Part shown: in pieces, positions 8,285 to 18,600 of the stretch | Layout of the letters: each line of letters starts with the position of its first letter | Position numbering within the stretch: the first letter of the stretch is position 1 | Origin: an uncultured Flavobacteriaceae bacterium | GTDB taxonomy: Bacteria > Bacteroidota > Bacteroidia > Flavobacteriales > Flavobacteriaceae | DNA: 64,000 nt | Direction of reading: 5' to 3' | Assembly (NCBI GenBank): GCA_943789465.1 | Contig: CALSUF010000001.1 | Coordinates: 496,001 to 560,000, forward strand | Translations under genes and position numbers: made by a program | Notes under the pieces: model-generated | The model's input: the letters and a program-made list of their open reading frames with translations, nothing else | What the model was told of the DNA's origin: nothing | The model's database searches: none

Positions 8285-11132
8285 GCGCTTCTAGCCAATT
8301 CACACCCATATCCATTTCAACATCTAAGGGAACACTTAAGGCGTAGGCGTTTTCCATTTCGTTTTGGATCAAGGTTTTCATGGTGTCTAGCTCAGGTTTG
8401 TAAACATCAAAAACCAATTCATCATGCACTTGTAGGAGCATTTTGGTTTTAAAGCCCCCTTCTTCGAGTTTGTTATAAATGTTAATCATCGCAATTTTAA
8501 TGACATCTGCTGCACTCCCTTGGATGGGTGCATTCACGGCATTGCGTTCGGCTGCACCGCGTACAATCGCATTTCGTGAGTTGATATCTTTGAGGTAGCG
8601 TCGTCGGTTGGAGACGGTTGTCACATAGCCGTGGTCTCTTGCAAAATCTACCTGTGAACTCATATATTTACGAAGTTTGGGATAGGTTTCATAATAAGTT
8701 TCAATCAGTTCTTTCGCCTCGGTTCTGCTTAAATCCGTTTGGTTGCTCAGTCCAAAAGCAGACACGCCATAAATAATCCCAAAGTTGACTGTTTTGGCAT
8801 TCCCACGTTGTTCTCTAGTCACTTCTTCCAAAGGCACATGAAACACTTTCGCCGCAGTGGAGGCATGAATATCTTCACCGTTTTTAAAGGCTTCAATCAT
8901 CGTTTCTTCTTCGCTCATCGCCGCAATCACCCGTAATTCTATTTGAGAATAATCGGCGGCTAAAAGGATGTACTCTTCATTTCGTGGAACAAAGGCTTTT
9001 CGCACTTGACGACCACGTTCTGTTCGGATCGGAATGTTCTGAAGATTGGGGTTGTTACTACTCAAGCGTCCTGTGGCGGCAACGGTTTGCATATACTCCG
9101 TATGGATGTGCCCGGTACGTTCTAAGACTTGTTCTGGAAGCGCATCTACATAGGTACTTTTTAGTTTGGCAAGCCCTCTATAATCCAATACATTTTGAAT
9201 GATTTCGTGGTCTTTTGCCAAATAGGACAGTACATCTTCTGCCGTACTGTATTGTCCTGTTTTTGTTTTTTTAGGTTTATCAACCAGTTTTAAGTTCTCA
9301 AAAAGAATGATTCCTAATTGTTTTGGCGATGCAATATTAAACTGTTCCCCTGCCGCCTCATATATTTTGGATTCTAAAGTCGAAATATCCGTATTTAAAT
9401 CTTCTGAAAGCGAATTTAAAAATTCAGTATCGAGTTTGATGCCTTCTAATTCCATCGACGCTAATACTTTTACCAAAGGAATTTCGATCTCATTAAACAA
9501 TTTCAAGGTGTCTGCATCCGTCAATTCTTTTTTGAAATGACTTGCCAATTGATACGTAATATCGGCATCTTCCACAGCATACTCCGTTAGTTTTTCAAGC
9601 GATACATCGCGCATCGAAAGCTGATTCTTCCCTTTTTTTCCGATAAGATCAGCAATCGGAATAGGTGAGTAATTCAAATAGGTTTCTGCAAGGACGTCCA
9701 TGTTGTGACGCATATCTGCATTGATCAAATAATGCGCAATCATGGTATCAAACAAAGGCCCTTTTACCTCTATTTTATATTTGTGCAATACCTTTAAATC
9801 ATATTTTAGATTTTGCCCAATTTTCTCAATATGAGTGGCTTCAAAAAACGGTCGAAATAACTCAATCAGTTCTTGCGCTTCCTCAAAAGCTTCTGGAAAT
9901 GGAATGTAAAATCCTTTATGTGCTTCCCATGAAAAGGCAATTCCGACGAGTTCTGCGGTCAGTGAATTGAGCCCTGTTGTTTCCGTATCAAAACAAACCG
10001 AGGTCTGGTTCATGAGTTGTTTGATAAATAGTTTCAATCCTAAATCTCCTGAAACACTTTGGTAAAAGTGCGGGACTGAAGTGGCAGTTTCTCTTCCGTA
10101 GTTTTGTGTTGCAACCGGTGCCGAAGGTTCGTCTCCACCAAACAATGAAAATTGTCCAGCACCTGCTTCGGTAGTTGGACTTGCAGCGGGTTTCGTTGCT
10201 GGTTTTGGAGTAGATCCCTCTGGAGTTGAAGGGGTGCTTTCAGGCGGATTAACAGCAAATGTTTTATTAAAATTATCGATCAATCGTCTGAATTCTAAGT
10301 CTTGAAAAATGGCGCTTACTTTTTCGGTATCCGGCGCAGTGAGTTCAAAACTTTTGGCGTCAAACTCTACAGGAACGTCCAATAAAATAGTAGCTAATTT
10401 TTTAGAAAGGAGACCAAGCTCGGCATTCGCTTCGATTTTTTCTTTCATTTTTCCTTTGAGCTCGTGGGTATTTGCTAATAAATTCTCCATGCTGCCGTAC
10501 TGTGCAAGCAGTTTTTTGGCTGTTTTGTCTCCGACTCCAGGAAGTCCAGGAATGTTATCAGAAGCATCGCCTTTCATCCCTAAAAAGTCAATCACTTGAA
10601 GCGGGTCTTCAATTTCAAATTTTGCTTTGATTTCTTCTATACCCCAAGTTTCATAACCTCCTCCAAACATCGGCCGGTACATGAAAATATTCTCACTTAC
10701 GAGTTGTGCAAAATCTTTATCGGGTGTAACCATAAAGGTTTTATAGCCCTCTTTTTCGGCTTTTTTAGCAAGGGTTCCAATGATGTCATCTGCTTCAAAT
10801 CCTTCTTTGACAACTGCAGGAATATTCATCGCTTTTAAAATCTCATAGATATAAGGCACGGCAACTTTGATCCCCTCAGGAGTTGCATCCCTGTTGGCTT
10901 TGTATTCTTTAAAAATTTCAACACGGTCTTTACTACCGCCTTTGTCAAAACAAACTGCTAAGTGGTCTGGACGTTCTCTTTTTATGACATCTAATAATGA
11001 GTTGGTAAACCCAAGAATAGCAGAAGTATCCAATCCTTTAGAATTAATCCGTGGGTTTTTGATAAACGCATAATAGCCTCTAAAAATGAGAGCATAAGCA
11101 TCGAGAAGAAATAAGCGTTTTTGTTGAGCCAT
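8280..11132 (-). CDS. polA: DNA polymerase I
   Basis: Repair and Okazaki-fragment-processing polymerase of 950 residues, full length. The N-terminal 5'-3' exonuclease (FEN-like) domain spans about 1-290 (LFLLDAYALIFRGYYAF, EADDIIGTLA, DASDNIPGLPGVGDKTA). A Pro/Thr/Ala-rich linker lies at about 298-340. The 3'-5' exonuclease domain has the proofreading motif CFDTETTGLNS. The polymerase domain has LLAADYSQIELRVIA (motif A), KTVNFGIIYGVS (O helix) and LQVHDELVFDV (motif C). All three activities look intact. It is the last gene of a likely operon, starting 10 bp after the glycosylasparaginase gene. Confidence 0.98.
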   Translation of the reverse strand: MAQQKRLFLLDAYALIFRGYYAFIKNPRINSKGLDTSAILGFTNSLLDVIKRERPDHLAVCFDKGGSKDRVEIFKEYKANRDATPEGIKVAVPYIYEILKAMNIPAVVKEGFEADDIIGTLAKKAEKEGYKTFMVTPDKDFAQLVSENIFMYRPMFGGGYETWGIEEIKAKFEIEDPLQVIDFLGMKGDASDNIPGLPGVGDKTAKKLLAQYGSMENLLANTHELKGKMKEKIEANAELGLLSKKLATILLDVPVEFDAKSFELTAPDTEKVSAIFQDLEFRRLIDNFNKTFAVNPPESTPSTPEGSTPKPATKPAASPTTEAGAGQFSLFGGDEPSAPVATQNYGRETATSVPHFYQSVSGDLGLKLFIKQLMNQTSVCFDTETTGLNSLTAELVGIAFSWEAHKGFYIPFPEAFEEAQELIELFRPFFEATHIEKIGQNLKYDLKVLHKYKIEVKGPLFDTMIAHYLINADMRHNMDVLAETYLNYSPIPIADLIGKKGKNQLSMRDVSLEKLTEYAVEDADITYQLASHFKKELTDADTLKLFNEIEIPLVKVLASMELEGIKLDTEFLNSLSEDLNTDISTLESKIYEAAGEQFNIASPKQLGIILFENLKLVDKPKKTKTGQYSTAEDVLSYLAKDHEIIQNVLDYRGLAKLKSTYVDALPEQVLERTGHIHTEYMQTVAATGRLSSNNPNLQNIPIRTERGRQVRKAFVPRNEEYILLAADYSQIELRVIAAMSEEETMIEAFKNGEDIHASTAAKVFHVPLEEVTREQRGNAKTVNFGIIYGVSAFGLSNQTDLSRTEAKELIETYYETYPKLRKYMSSQVDFARDHGYVTTVSNRRRYLKDINSRNAIVRGAAERNAVNAPIQGSAADVIKIAMINIYNKLEEGGFKTKMLLQVHDELVFDVYKPELDTMKTLIQNEMENAYALSVPLDVEMDMGVNWLEAH

Positions 11133-11142
11133 TAGAGATTTT

Positions 11143-12144
11143 TTAAGCGTCTTTGTTAAAATAATTTGATTGTATTGTTTCGTTTACTCCCTTTTGAAAT
11201 TTAGTCATACTAAACCATTGGTGAATTGAAAACGAACCCGTTAGTCCTTTTTTATTGATGGCAATATACCCCACTTGAAAATTCTTGTAATTGCTATTGG
11301 GTTTATTGACGATTCGTTGGATTGCAATTTCACAAGCTTCTTGAGGTGTTTTTCCTTGTCGCATCAATTCCACGACTAAAAAACTACCGACGGTTTTCAC
11401 GACTTCTTCACCAAGACCTGTGGCAACGGCGGCTCCAATTTCATTGTCCACAAACAATCCTGAACCAATGATTGGAGAATCGCCAACCCGACCATTTAAT
11501 TTATACGCCAATCCACTCGTGGTACAAGCGCCTGAAAGGTTTCCAGCTTTGTCGATCGCCAACATTCCAATAGTATCGTGGTTTTCTATATTGATAATGG
11601 GACTGTACTCACTTTTAATTTTCCAAGTTTCCCAGCTTTTTTTAGAAGCTTCAGTCAGTAAGTTTTCTTTTTTGAATCCCTTTTGAATCGCAAATTTTTC
11701 AGCACCAGTTCCCGCGAGCATGACGTGCGGCGTGTCTTCCATTACTTTTCGAGCAACAGAAACGGCATGGGTGATATTGCGTAAAAAAACAACCGATCCA
11801 CAATCGCCATTTTGATTCATAATACAAGCATCGAGAGTTACATTTCCATCTCGGTCGGGCAACCCACCTTTGCCAACAGATTGTCCTTTTTCATTAGCTT
11901 CTTCTACGCGACAGCCTTGTTCTACTGCGTCTAGCGCAGTGCCTCCATTTTGTAAAATGTCCCAGGCTTTTGCAGTGGCATTTTTCACATCCCAAGTGGC
12001 AATAACAAGTGGGAGTGAAGCTTCCTCCAAAGGATCACTAACGCCTTTTGACGCTGAAGTTTCAGCACAATTGGTTAAGCTATTACCAATAGCTAAACCT
12101 ATTCCTGAAAGGGAGGCGTTTTTTAAAAACTTTCTTCGCTTCAT
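11143..12144 (-). CDS. N4-(beta-N-acetylglucosaminyl)-L-asparaginase (glycosylasparaginase)
   Basis: N-terminal nucleophile hydrolase that cleaves the GlcNAc-Asn bond of N-glycan remnants. It is synthesised as a precursor that self-cleaves before the catalytic Thr, here Thr191 in NHDTIGMLAID. Residues 1-27 are an export signal with RRKF and a hydrophobic stretch, Tat-like, ending near NCAE, so the protein is probably periplasmic or a lipoprotein. GTGAEK and GRVGDSPIIGSGL are further family motifs. At 333 residues it has normal length. The start is 1 bp after the MFS transporter stop, indicating coupling: glycan-peptide breakdown with sugar uptake is a reasonable inference. Confidence 0.92.
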   Translation of the reverse strand: MKRRKFLKNASLSGIGLAIGNSLTNCAETSASKGVSDPLEEASLPLVIATWDVKNATAKAWDILQNGGTALDAVEQGCRVEEANEKGQSVGKGGLPDRDGNVTLDACIMNQNGDCGSVVFLRNITHAVSVARKVMEDTPHVMLAGTGAEKFAIQKGFKKENLLTEASKKSWETWKIKSEYSPIINIENHDTIGMLAIDKAGNLSGACTTSGLAYKLNGRVGDSPIIGSGLFVDNEIGAAVATGLGEEVVKTVGSFLVVELMRQGKTPQEACEIAIQRIVNKPNSNYKNFQVGYIAINKKGLTGSFSIHQWFSMTKFQKGVNETIQSNYFNKDA

Positions 12145-12145
12145 T

Positions 12146-13819
12146 TTATTTATTAAGTGTAATTCCTTGATTTTTCAAGACACTCTTTGTTTTGAATGCA
12201 TAAAATACGAGGTATACAAAACAGACCACAGCAATCCAATACGAAGATTGAATGCTAAAAATATCTGCTAATTTTCCTTGTAATGGTGGAATAATAGCCC
12301 CACCTAAAATCATCATGATTAAAAAAGCAGATCCTTGTGAGGTGTATTTTCCCAATCCAGAAATACTTAAAGTAAAAATACATGGCCACATGATAGAGCA
12401 AAATAAACCTCCAGAAAGCAATGCATACAATGCCAATTGACCGGAAGCAAAAATGCCAATAAGGACTCCAATAACTCCTAAGGTGCTAAAGATTTTCAAA
12501 GAAGCAATAGGGTTGTCTTTTGCGATAAAGAACCCGCCAATTTGAATGGCAACACACACACTAAATAATAAAATTTCTGAAGTAGAGTAGCTCCCAAAAT
12601 TAACCAGTAAAATTACACCAAACGCGACATATGGCACCAAAATAAGCAACCATTTTTTAAGACCTTTACTTGGATTAAAAACAGTGATGGCACCGACCCA
12701 GCGGCCAATCATCATACCGCCCCAATATAAAGAAATGAAGGGAGCAATTTCAGCATCATTCATTACTTTTAACCCTAAAGGGTTTAGGTTGTTAATTTTA
12801 TCAGCAACAGATTTTAAGAGTTCACCCAAATTAGATTGAATGGTCACCTCGACTCCTACATAGGTAAAGATAGCGAGCATCCCTAAAACCAATTGTGGGT
12901 ATTTCATGGCGCCCCATCCTTCTGGAGATTTGGAAGCACGTGTATTGGCGAAAAATATACTTATAACAACTGCAAACAAAGCGATTAAAAGTAAATACAG
13001 GCGTTTGTTTTCGAGAGCTTCCGTTGGAGCTTCTCCACCTGTATAGGTATTAAAAATGAACCCAAAACAAACAAAGATTACAACCGTTAATGCGATCAAC
13101 ATGTTTTTTGCTTTATTGGCAGGCTCAAACACTTCATTTGTTTTTGTGTTTGGTAATTTTTTAGAAAAATGAAAGAGGGCTGCTGCTGCTAAAAACAACG
13201 CACCCACACCCAGATAAAGGTATTGAATGGTCGTTAGTTTTATCTCGTTATTTAGGATCATTTGATTCAGTTCATCACCTGATAACGGAGTAGATCCAAA
13301 AATAATAAACGCGATAACGATGGGTCCAATAGTGGTGCCAAATGAGTTGACACCTCCTGCGAGATTCAGTCTTTGTGACCCCGTTTTTGGGTCGCCCAAA
13401 GCAATTGCAAACGGGTTTGCCGCTGTTTGTTGAAGCGAAAATCCAAGACCTACTATAAATAAGGCTAACAACACCAAATAAAACACAGAGGTATCTCCTT
13501 GATCTGCTCCATTTACAAAAGGGTACATTAACAAGGCACCAAGTGCCGAAATTAAGAGCCCATATACAATGCCATTTTTGTATCCCCAATTATTAAGAAT
13601 GTCTTTTTTTACAGAACTTGATAGTACAAACAATAACAAGGCTCCTAAATAATAAGCTCCATAAAAGGCAAAATCTACCAATTGAGATTGAAATTGATCA
13701 ATACTGAAATAGGTTTTACAAAAGGGAATGAAAACCCCGTTAGAAGCGGCAATAAATCCCCAAAAAAAGAAGACGGTGACTAAAGTTGTTAATGCAGAAT
13801 TGTTGTTTTTTGTGTTCAT
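12146..13819 (-). CDS. MFS sugar transporter, FucP/NagP-like
   Basis: Inner-membrane major facilitator of about 557 residues with 12 or more hydrophobic segments. The N-terminus [17 protein letters not shown] and the segment [15 protein letters not shown] are typical of the FucP/glucose-galactose porter family, which in Bacteroidetes includes N-acetylglucosamine carriers. A central region (about 240-310) links the two halves and is longer than in E. coli FucP. It is the first gene of an operon with glycosylasparaginase, which favours an amino sugar or GlcNAc-related substrate (inference). A palindrome at 13935-13950 lies in the promoter region shared with the divergent gene at 13993. Confidence 0.88.
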   Translation of the reverse strand: MNTKNNNSALTTLVTVFFFWGFIAASNGVFIPFCKTYFSIDQFQSQLVDFAFYGAYYLGALLLFVLSSSVKKDILNNWGYKNGIVYGLLISALGALLMYPFVNGADQGDTSVFYLVLLALFIVGLGFSLQQTAANPFAIALGDPKTGSQRLNLAGGVNSFGTTIGPIVIAFIIFGSTPLSGDELNQMILNNEIKLTTIQYLYLGVGALFLAAAALFHFSKKLPNTKTNEVFEPANKAKNMLIALTVVIFVCFGFIFNTYTGGEAPTEALENKRLYLLLIALFAVVISIFFANTRASKSPEGWGAMKYPQLVLGMLAIFTYVGVEVTIQSNLGELLKSVADKINNLNPLGLKVMNDAEIAPFISLYWGGMMIGRWVGAITVFNPSKGLKKWLLILVPYVAFGVILLVNFGSYSTSEILLFSVCVAIQIGGFFIAKDNPIASLKIFSTLGVIGVLIGIFASGQLALYALLSGGLFCSIMWPCIFTLSISGLGKYTSQGSAFLIMMILGGAIIPPLQGKLADIFSIQSSYWIAVVCFVYLVFYAFKTKSVLKNQGITLNK

Positions 13820-13934
13820 AGTGGTAATGAATTAGTATGATTTTAAATCTTTTAGTAGATTTTTAAATAACATGCTTTTTTAAGATTAGAAATATACTAA
13901 AAAATTACAAATCTAAAAGTATCGTTAAATTAGA

Positions 13935-13950
13935 ATATTAGTTCTAATAT
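13935..13950. promoter_or_regulatory. Palindromic operator candidate (ATATTAG-TT-CTAATAT)
   Basis: Perfect 7-bp inverted repeat with a 2-bp centre in the 173-bp region between the divergent MFS transporter (start 13819) and metallophosphoesterase (start 13993) genes. The length and the lack of a T-run fit a dimeric-repressor site better than a terminator. No regulator gene is adjacent. Confidence 0.4.
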
Positions 13951-13965
13951 CCTATGCTTTTGTTT

Positions 13966-13973
13966 TACTTTTG
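13966..13973 (+). promoter_or_regulatory. Putative -7 box of the metallophosphoesterase gene
   Basis: TACTTTTG fits TAnnTTTG and lies 19 nt before the ATG at 13993. The -33 element is weak; the palindrome at 13935-13950 occupies the -33 region, so a bound regulator would block this promoter. Confidence 0.4.
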
Positions 13974-13992
13974 CGATTGATTCAACCTCGAT

Positions 13993-15224
13993 ATGACACG
14001 ATTAATAATTTTTATAATTCTTGTACTTGCTCTCGATTTTTATGCCCTTCAAAGTTTTAGAAGTGTGGTGAGGAATCCTTGGGTGACATATGGCTATGTA
14101 GCAATTTCTATTGCAGTCTTTGGAAACATGGTCTATCAGGGATATACGCTTGACCGAAGCTCAGGAGTCAACTCTGGATTTTATTTGGCATTTGCGGTAT
14201 TTGTACTCGTTTATGTACCTAAATTAATACTCTTGGTTTTTATGTTTGGTGAAGATGTGTTTCGTTTATTTGAAGCGGGGGTTAATTATTTTGTTTCTAA
14301 ATCAGATGAGAGTTCGGCACTCTTTAGCTCTCGACGTAAATTCATTGGACAATTGGCTCTAGGCATCGCAGCCATTCCATTTATTTCGATTCTTTATGGT
14401 ATTACAAAAGGGAAATATAATTTCAAAGTTTTAAAATACACACTAGAATTTGATGATTTACCCGCTGCTTTTGAGGGGTATCAAGTCACTCAAATTAGTG
14501 ATATTCATAGTGGGAGTTTTGACAATAAAGAAAAAATTGAATATGCGGTGGACCTTGTAAATGACAAGCTTCCGATGTGATTATGTTTACAGGTGATATG
14601 GTAAACAGCAAGTCCAAAGAAATGCATCCGTGGAAATCGACGTTCTCCAAATTAAAAGCCAAAGACGGTGTATTCTCTGTTTTGGGAAACCACGATTATG
14701 GGGATTATACACGCTGGCCTTCTGATGAAGCAAAAGCAGAAAATTTTCAGGAATTGTTGGATATTCAAAAGGATATGGGCTTTGATTTGTTGAGAAATGA
14801 AAGTCGATTTATTGAAAAAAATGGCGATCGTTTGGCAATTATTGGAGTTGAAAATTGGGGGAAAGGATTTAAGCAAAAAGGAGATTTGACTCTCGCATCT
14901 TCAAAAGTGGCCCCCAATGATTTTAAAATTCTCTTGAGCCATGATCCTTCACATTGGCAGTACGAAGTTGTAAAAGACCCAAGCCATTACCATCTGACTT
15001 TGAGTGGTCATACCCATGGAATGCAGTTTGGTATTGAGATCCCAGGAATTGTCAAATGGAGTCCCATTAAATGGCGTTATAAATACTGGGCAGGCATCTA
15101 CGAAAAAGCCGGTCAGTACATCAATGTGAACCGTGGATTTGGCTTTTTAGCCTTTCCTGGACGGGTTGGTATTTGGCCTGAAATTTCCGTTATAACGCTA
15201 AAAAAACGGATTAATAACACTTAA
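13993..15224 (+). CDS. Membrane-anchored metallophosphoesterase (YkuE-like), frameshifted as read
   Basis: Calcineurin-like phosphoesterase on a membrane anchor. The first ~110 residues hold three hydrophobic segments. RRKFIGQLALGIAAIPF is a further membrane or Tat-like segment at about 115-130. Then come the metal-binding motifs SDIHSG, FTGDMVN, GNHDYG and GHTHGMQFG in order. The first frame stops at TGA 14578-14580; adding one A to the AA at 14566-14567 gives VNDKASDVIMFTGDMVNS and restores a normal ~411-residue protein. Members of this family include UDP-diacylglucosamine pyrophosphatase-like and phosphodiesterase enzymes; the substrate here is unknown. Sequence error is the likely cause of the break. 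Confidence 0.88.
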
Positions 15225-15332
15225 ACCTCAGAAAATGTTATATTTACGCCAAAATTATACTTATATTTATACTAGATGTGGATATAAGTAAGTATCATTA
15301 TCATTGAAGTTTGATACATAAAACACCATGAT

Positions 15333-15629
15333 ATGTCAAAATTTGGAGAGTTAATAGATGTAGAAATTCCAGTACTATTTGAGTTCTTCACAGAGTGGAG
15401 TGACGAATCTGAAGCGATGCACGACGTACTCAGAGATGTTGCTGCTGCGATGGGAGATAAAGCTCGAGTGATAAAAATTGACGTTGAAAAAAACCAAGAC
15501 CTCGCAGAAGCACTTCGTATCAAAGGCTTACCAACACTTATTATTTATAAATCAGGTGACATGAAATGGCGCCAAAGCGGAGAGCTAGACGCCAATACAA
15601 TTATTGGTAGGATCCAAGAGTATGTGTAA
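15333..15629 (+). CDS. Thioredoxin-fold protein lacking the CXXC active site
   Basis: A 98-residue thioredoxin-domain protein with the family order beta-strand PVLFEFFTEW, active-site position, KIDVEKNQDLAEALRIKGLPTLIIYKSG with the cis-Pro in GLPTL, and a last helix. The CGPC motif is replaced by S-D-E-S after the Trp, so there is no redox Cys pair anywhere in the protein. It has no signal peptide and should be cytoplasmic. It may act as a binding or chaperone-like module, as in other Cys-less thioredoxins. Convergent with the DUF2723 gene (25 bp). Confidence 0.85.
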   Translation: MSKFGELIDVEIPVLFEFFTEWSDESEAMHDVLRDVAAAMGDKARVIKIDVEKNQDLAEALRIKGLPTLIIYKSGDMKWRQSGELDANTIIGRIQEYV

Positions 15630-15654
15630 TTTTTTATATTTCCACAATCATTAA

Positions 15655-18600
15655 TTAAAGATCGTCCAAGTCCTTATTTTCTATTTCTGGGTCTTCTATT
15701 TCCTCTTCATCTTCTAATTCACCAGTAAACAGTCTTAGATAGCTATTGAATTTTTCCATTTCAGCCTTGATAAACGTCTCCGTTTCATAAAAAGCGGTCA
15801 CATCTACTAAACTTCTGTATCGTTCAATATCATTGTAAATAGTTTGAATATATTGTGATTGGTTATACTCAGAAAGTGTACTGTAATAAGTCAAGTTCTC
15901 CTGATATTTTTCACTTACTTCCGAATATAAATTCTGAGCTTTTTCGTTAGCTTTTAATTCATAATAAGCACCAATATAAGGTTCTAAGAGCGTATAAAAT
16001 CCAAAGAGATCCACAGGCATTTTTGCCATAGCTAAATCCGCAATTTCTTCTGCTTTTTCTAAGTCGCCTTCCTGTATTAAAGTTTCAATAAGTCGCGCTA
16101 AGTTTCCGCGGTAGGTCAAGCTATTTTTACGGCTTTCAATATCATGGTACATTGTTGGGTCTCCGTTATTTCCCCAATCCCAATTCATCACCATATCATA
16201 CATTTTATCAGCATCAATACGGCCCATATCAAAAGGGTTGTCTTTAGCGACTTCTGTTTTTATAGGAACCAACTTGTATACCAAGCCATCGAGTTGCAAA
16301 TAGTCTTTCATCCAAATATAATCCTCGTCTCCAAAAGCGCCACCACTAAAATAGATGGGACGTTCCCAATTGTTATTGGCAATAATATCCAACATTAATA
16401 AGCGGTTTTTATAGATGGCAGATCCTTTGATTTTAATATCAATATATGGTACAATGAGTGTAGAGTCTTTGGCTTTCACAATTCCATTTCTTAAAACGGA
16501 TTTTTTATCAACTGGGATTCTAACGTGTTCTGTTGGGAGATAATTAGCATTTAAATCTTGCCTGCGTTGTCCACTGGTGTCATAGCCTTGTTGTTCAAGG
16601 ATGTGCTTGTATTTGGTTCGTGGGTCATCATTTGTTATAAATCCTAAAAATTGATCAAGGTCTAAGGTGTCTTTAGTCACTACTTCTTTGATAACGTAAT
16701 CACGTGTGCCCCATTTGTATTGATCGTGAGTCAAACTCGAAGGGATCGGGTCACTTTCGTAGGCCTTTCGTTTCATTTGATCTATGTACCAATCGACATT
16801 TAATAAACTTGTACAAACAACGCGTACATCGCGACGAATGCCTTCAATTTCTTGCGCATACCACAGTGGAAAGGTGTCGTTGTCACCAATGGTAAAAATA
16901 ATGGCATTCGGGTCGCAAGCTTCTAGGTATTGGACAGCCATAGCGTGGGCTGTTTCTCGTCCTGATCGGTTATGGTCGTCCCAGTTTTGACTTATCAAAA
17001 TACCAGGAACAGCAATCAAACAGACCAAGCTTACAAGTGGTGCTAATAGTTTTGTTTTGGAATACGTACTTAATTTTTCATAAATCGCAAAGACCCCAAA
17101 CCCAATCCAGAGCGCAAATACATAAAAAGAACCTACTAAGGAATAATCGCGTTCACGAGGTTCAAACGGCCGAACATTGGTGTAAACTTGTATCGCAATT
17201 CCTGTGAATAAGAAAAACACAAGCATGGTCCAAAAAAGTTTTTTATCTCTGTTAAAGAGAAAAAACAAACCGATTAAGCCTAATAAAAGGGGCAAAAAAT
17301 AATAGGTATTACGAGCTTTGTTATTTAAAACATCACTTGGAAGATTCTCTTGAGAGATGCCTAAAACGTATGAGTCCACAGCATTGATTCCACTGATCCA
17401 ATTGCCATGTAGGTCAAATCGACCTTGAACATCGTCTTGACGTCCAGTAAAATTCCACATAAAATAACGCCAATACATATACCCAATTTGATAATCAAAA
17501 AGGTAGTAGATGTTTTGAAGAAGAGAAGGTTTTTGGATATCAATATAACGTCCATATTTTTTTAGAAAGTCGTTATAGTCTTCATAATCAACATCTCCTT
17601 TGGCAACAGAATCCTTGAAACTACCCACTAAAGAACGCAAGTCGTTTTGCATTTTATATTCTGGCTTTATTGAAAACTCTAGAAACCCAGCATAAATCAT
17701 ATAATTTTCCGCATGTTCAGAACTCCACATTCTTGGTAAAAAAGAGGCATGCTCAGTGTTATAGTTTTGTAAGCCATTTTTGTAATCGTTTACAACCACA
17801 TAGGTTCCAGAAACCTCATCTTTTTCATATTTTGGTTTGTCATCGATATAAGGTTGGTTTTCGTCCAAACCAGCATATTGATCTGTAAACTGAGGTCCAT
17901 AAAACAAGTGTGTTTTTGGATACTGCTCTAAGTTATAATAAGCGAGGAGTTCTCTAGCACTTGAGGGGTTGTTTTCATTGACAGTTACATTGGCGTTGGC
18001 ACGAATGGGAAGCATCAACCAAGATGAAAATCCGATAACTATAAATGTAATGCAAAGGAGTCCTGTGTTAAGATGGATAAAGCGTTTTTTTCGTGTATAG
18101 TTTAATCCCCAGAAAACAAATCCGACCAATAAGATAAATGCAATGACGGACCCAGAATTAAAGGGCAATCCAACAGAATTCACAAAAAAGATTTCTAGAA
18201 CACTAAAGTATCTCAGAATATTAGGTGCTAAGAGTTTAAAAACAAATAATAAAATAGCGATACCTGCCAGGTTTGCTAAAATAAAATTCTTAATAGTTAC
18301 TGTTTTATAGTTTTTGAAAAAGTAGATAAGACTGATCGCAGGAATGGTTAAGAGCCCCATAAAATGCACTCCAAATGATAAACCAACTACAAAAGAAATG
18401 AGGATGAGCCATTTGTTCCCTCTGGGCGTAAACATTTCGTTTTGCCAGCGTAAGCCTAAGTAAAACATGACCGCTAAAATGAGCGTAGCCATGGCATACA
18501 CTTCAGTTTCTACAGCATTGAACCAAAACGAATCGGTAAACGCAAAGGATAAACTCCCCACAAAAGCGGCGCCTAAAATAGCAGTATTTTGACCTTTTGA

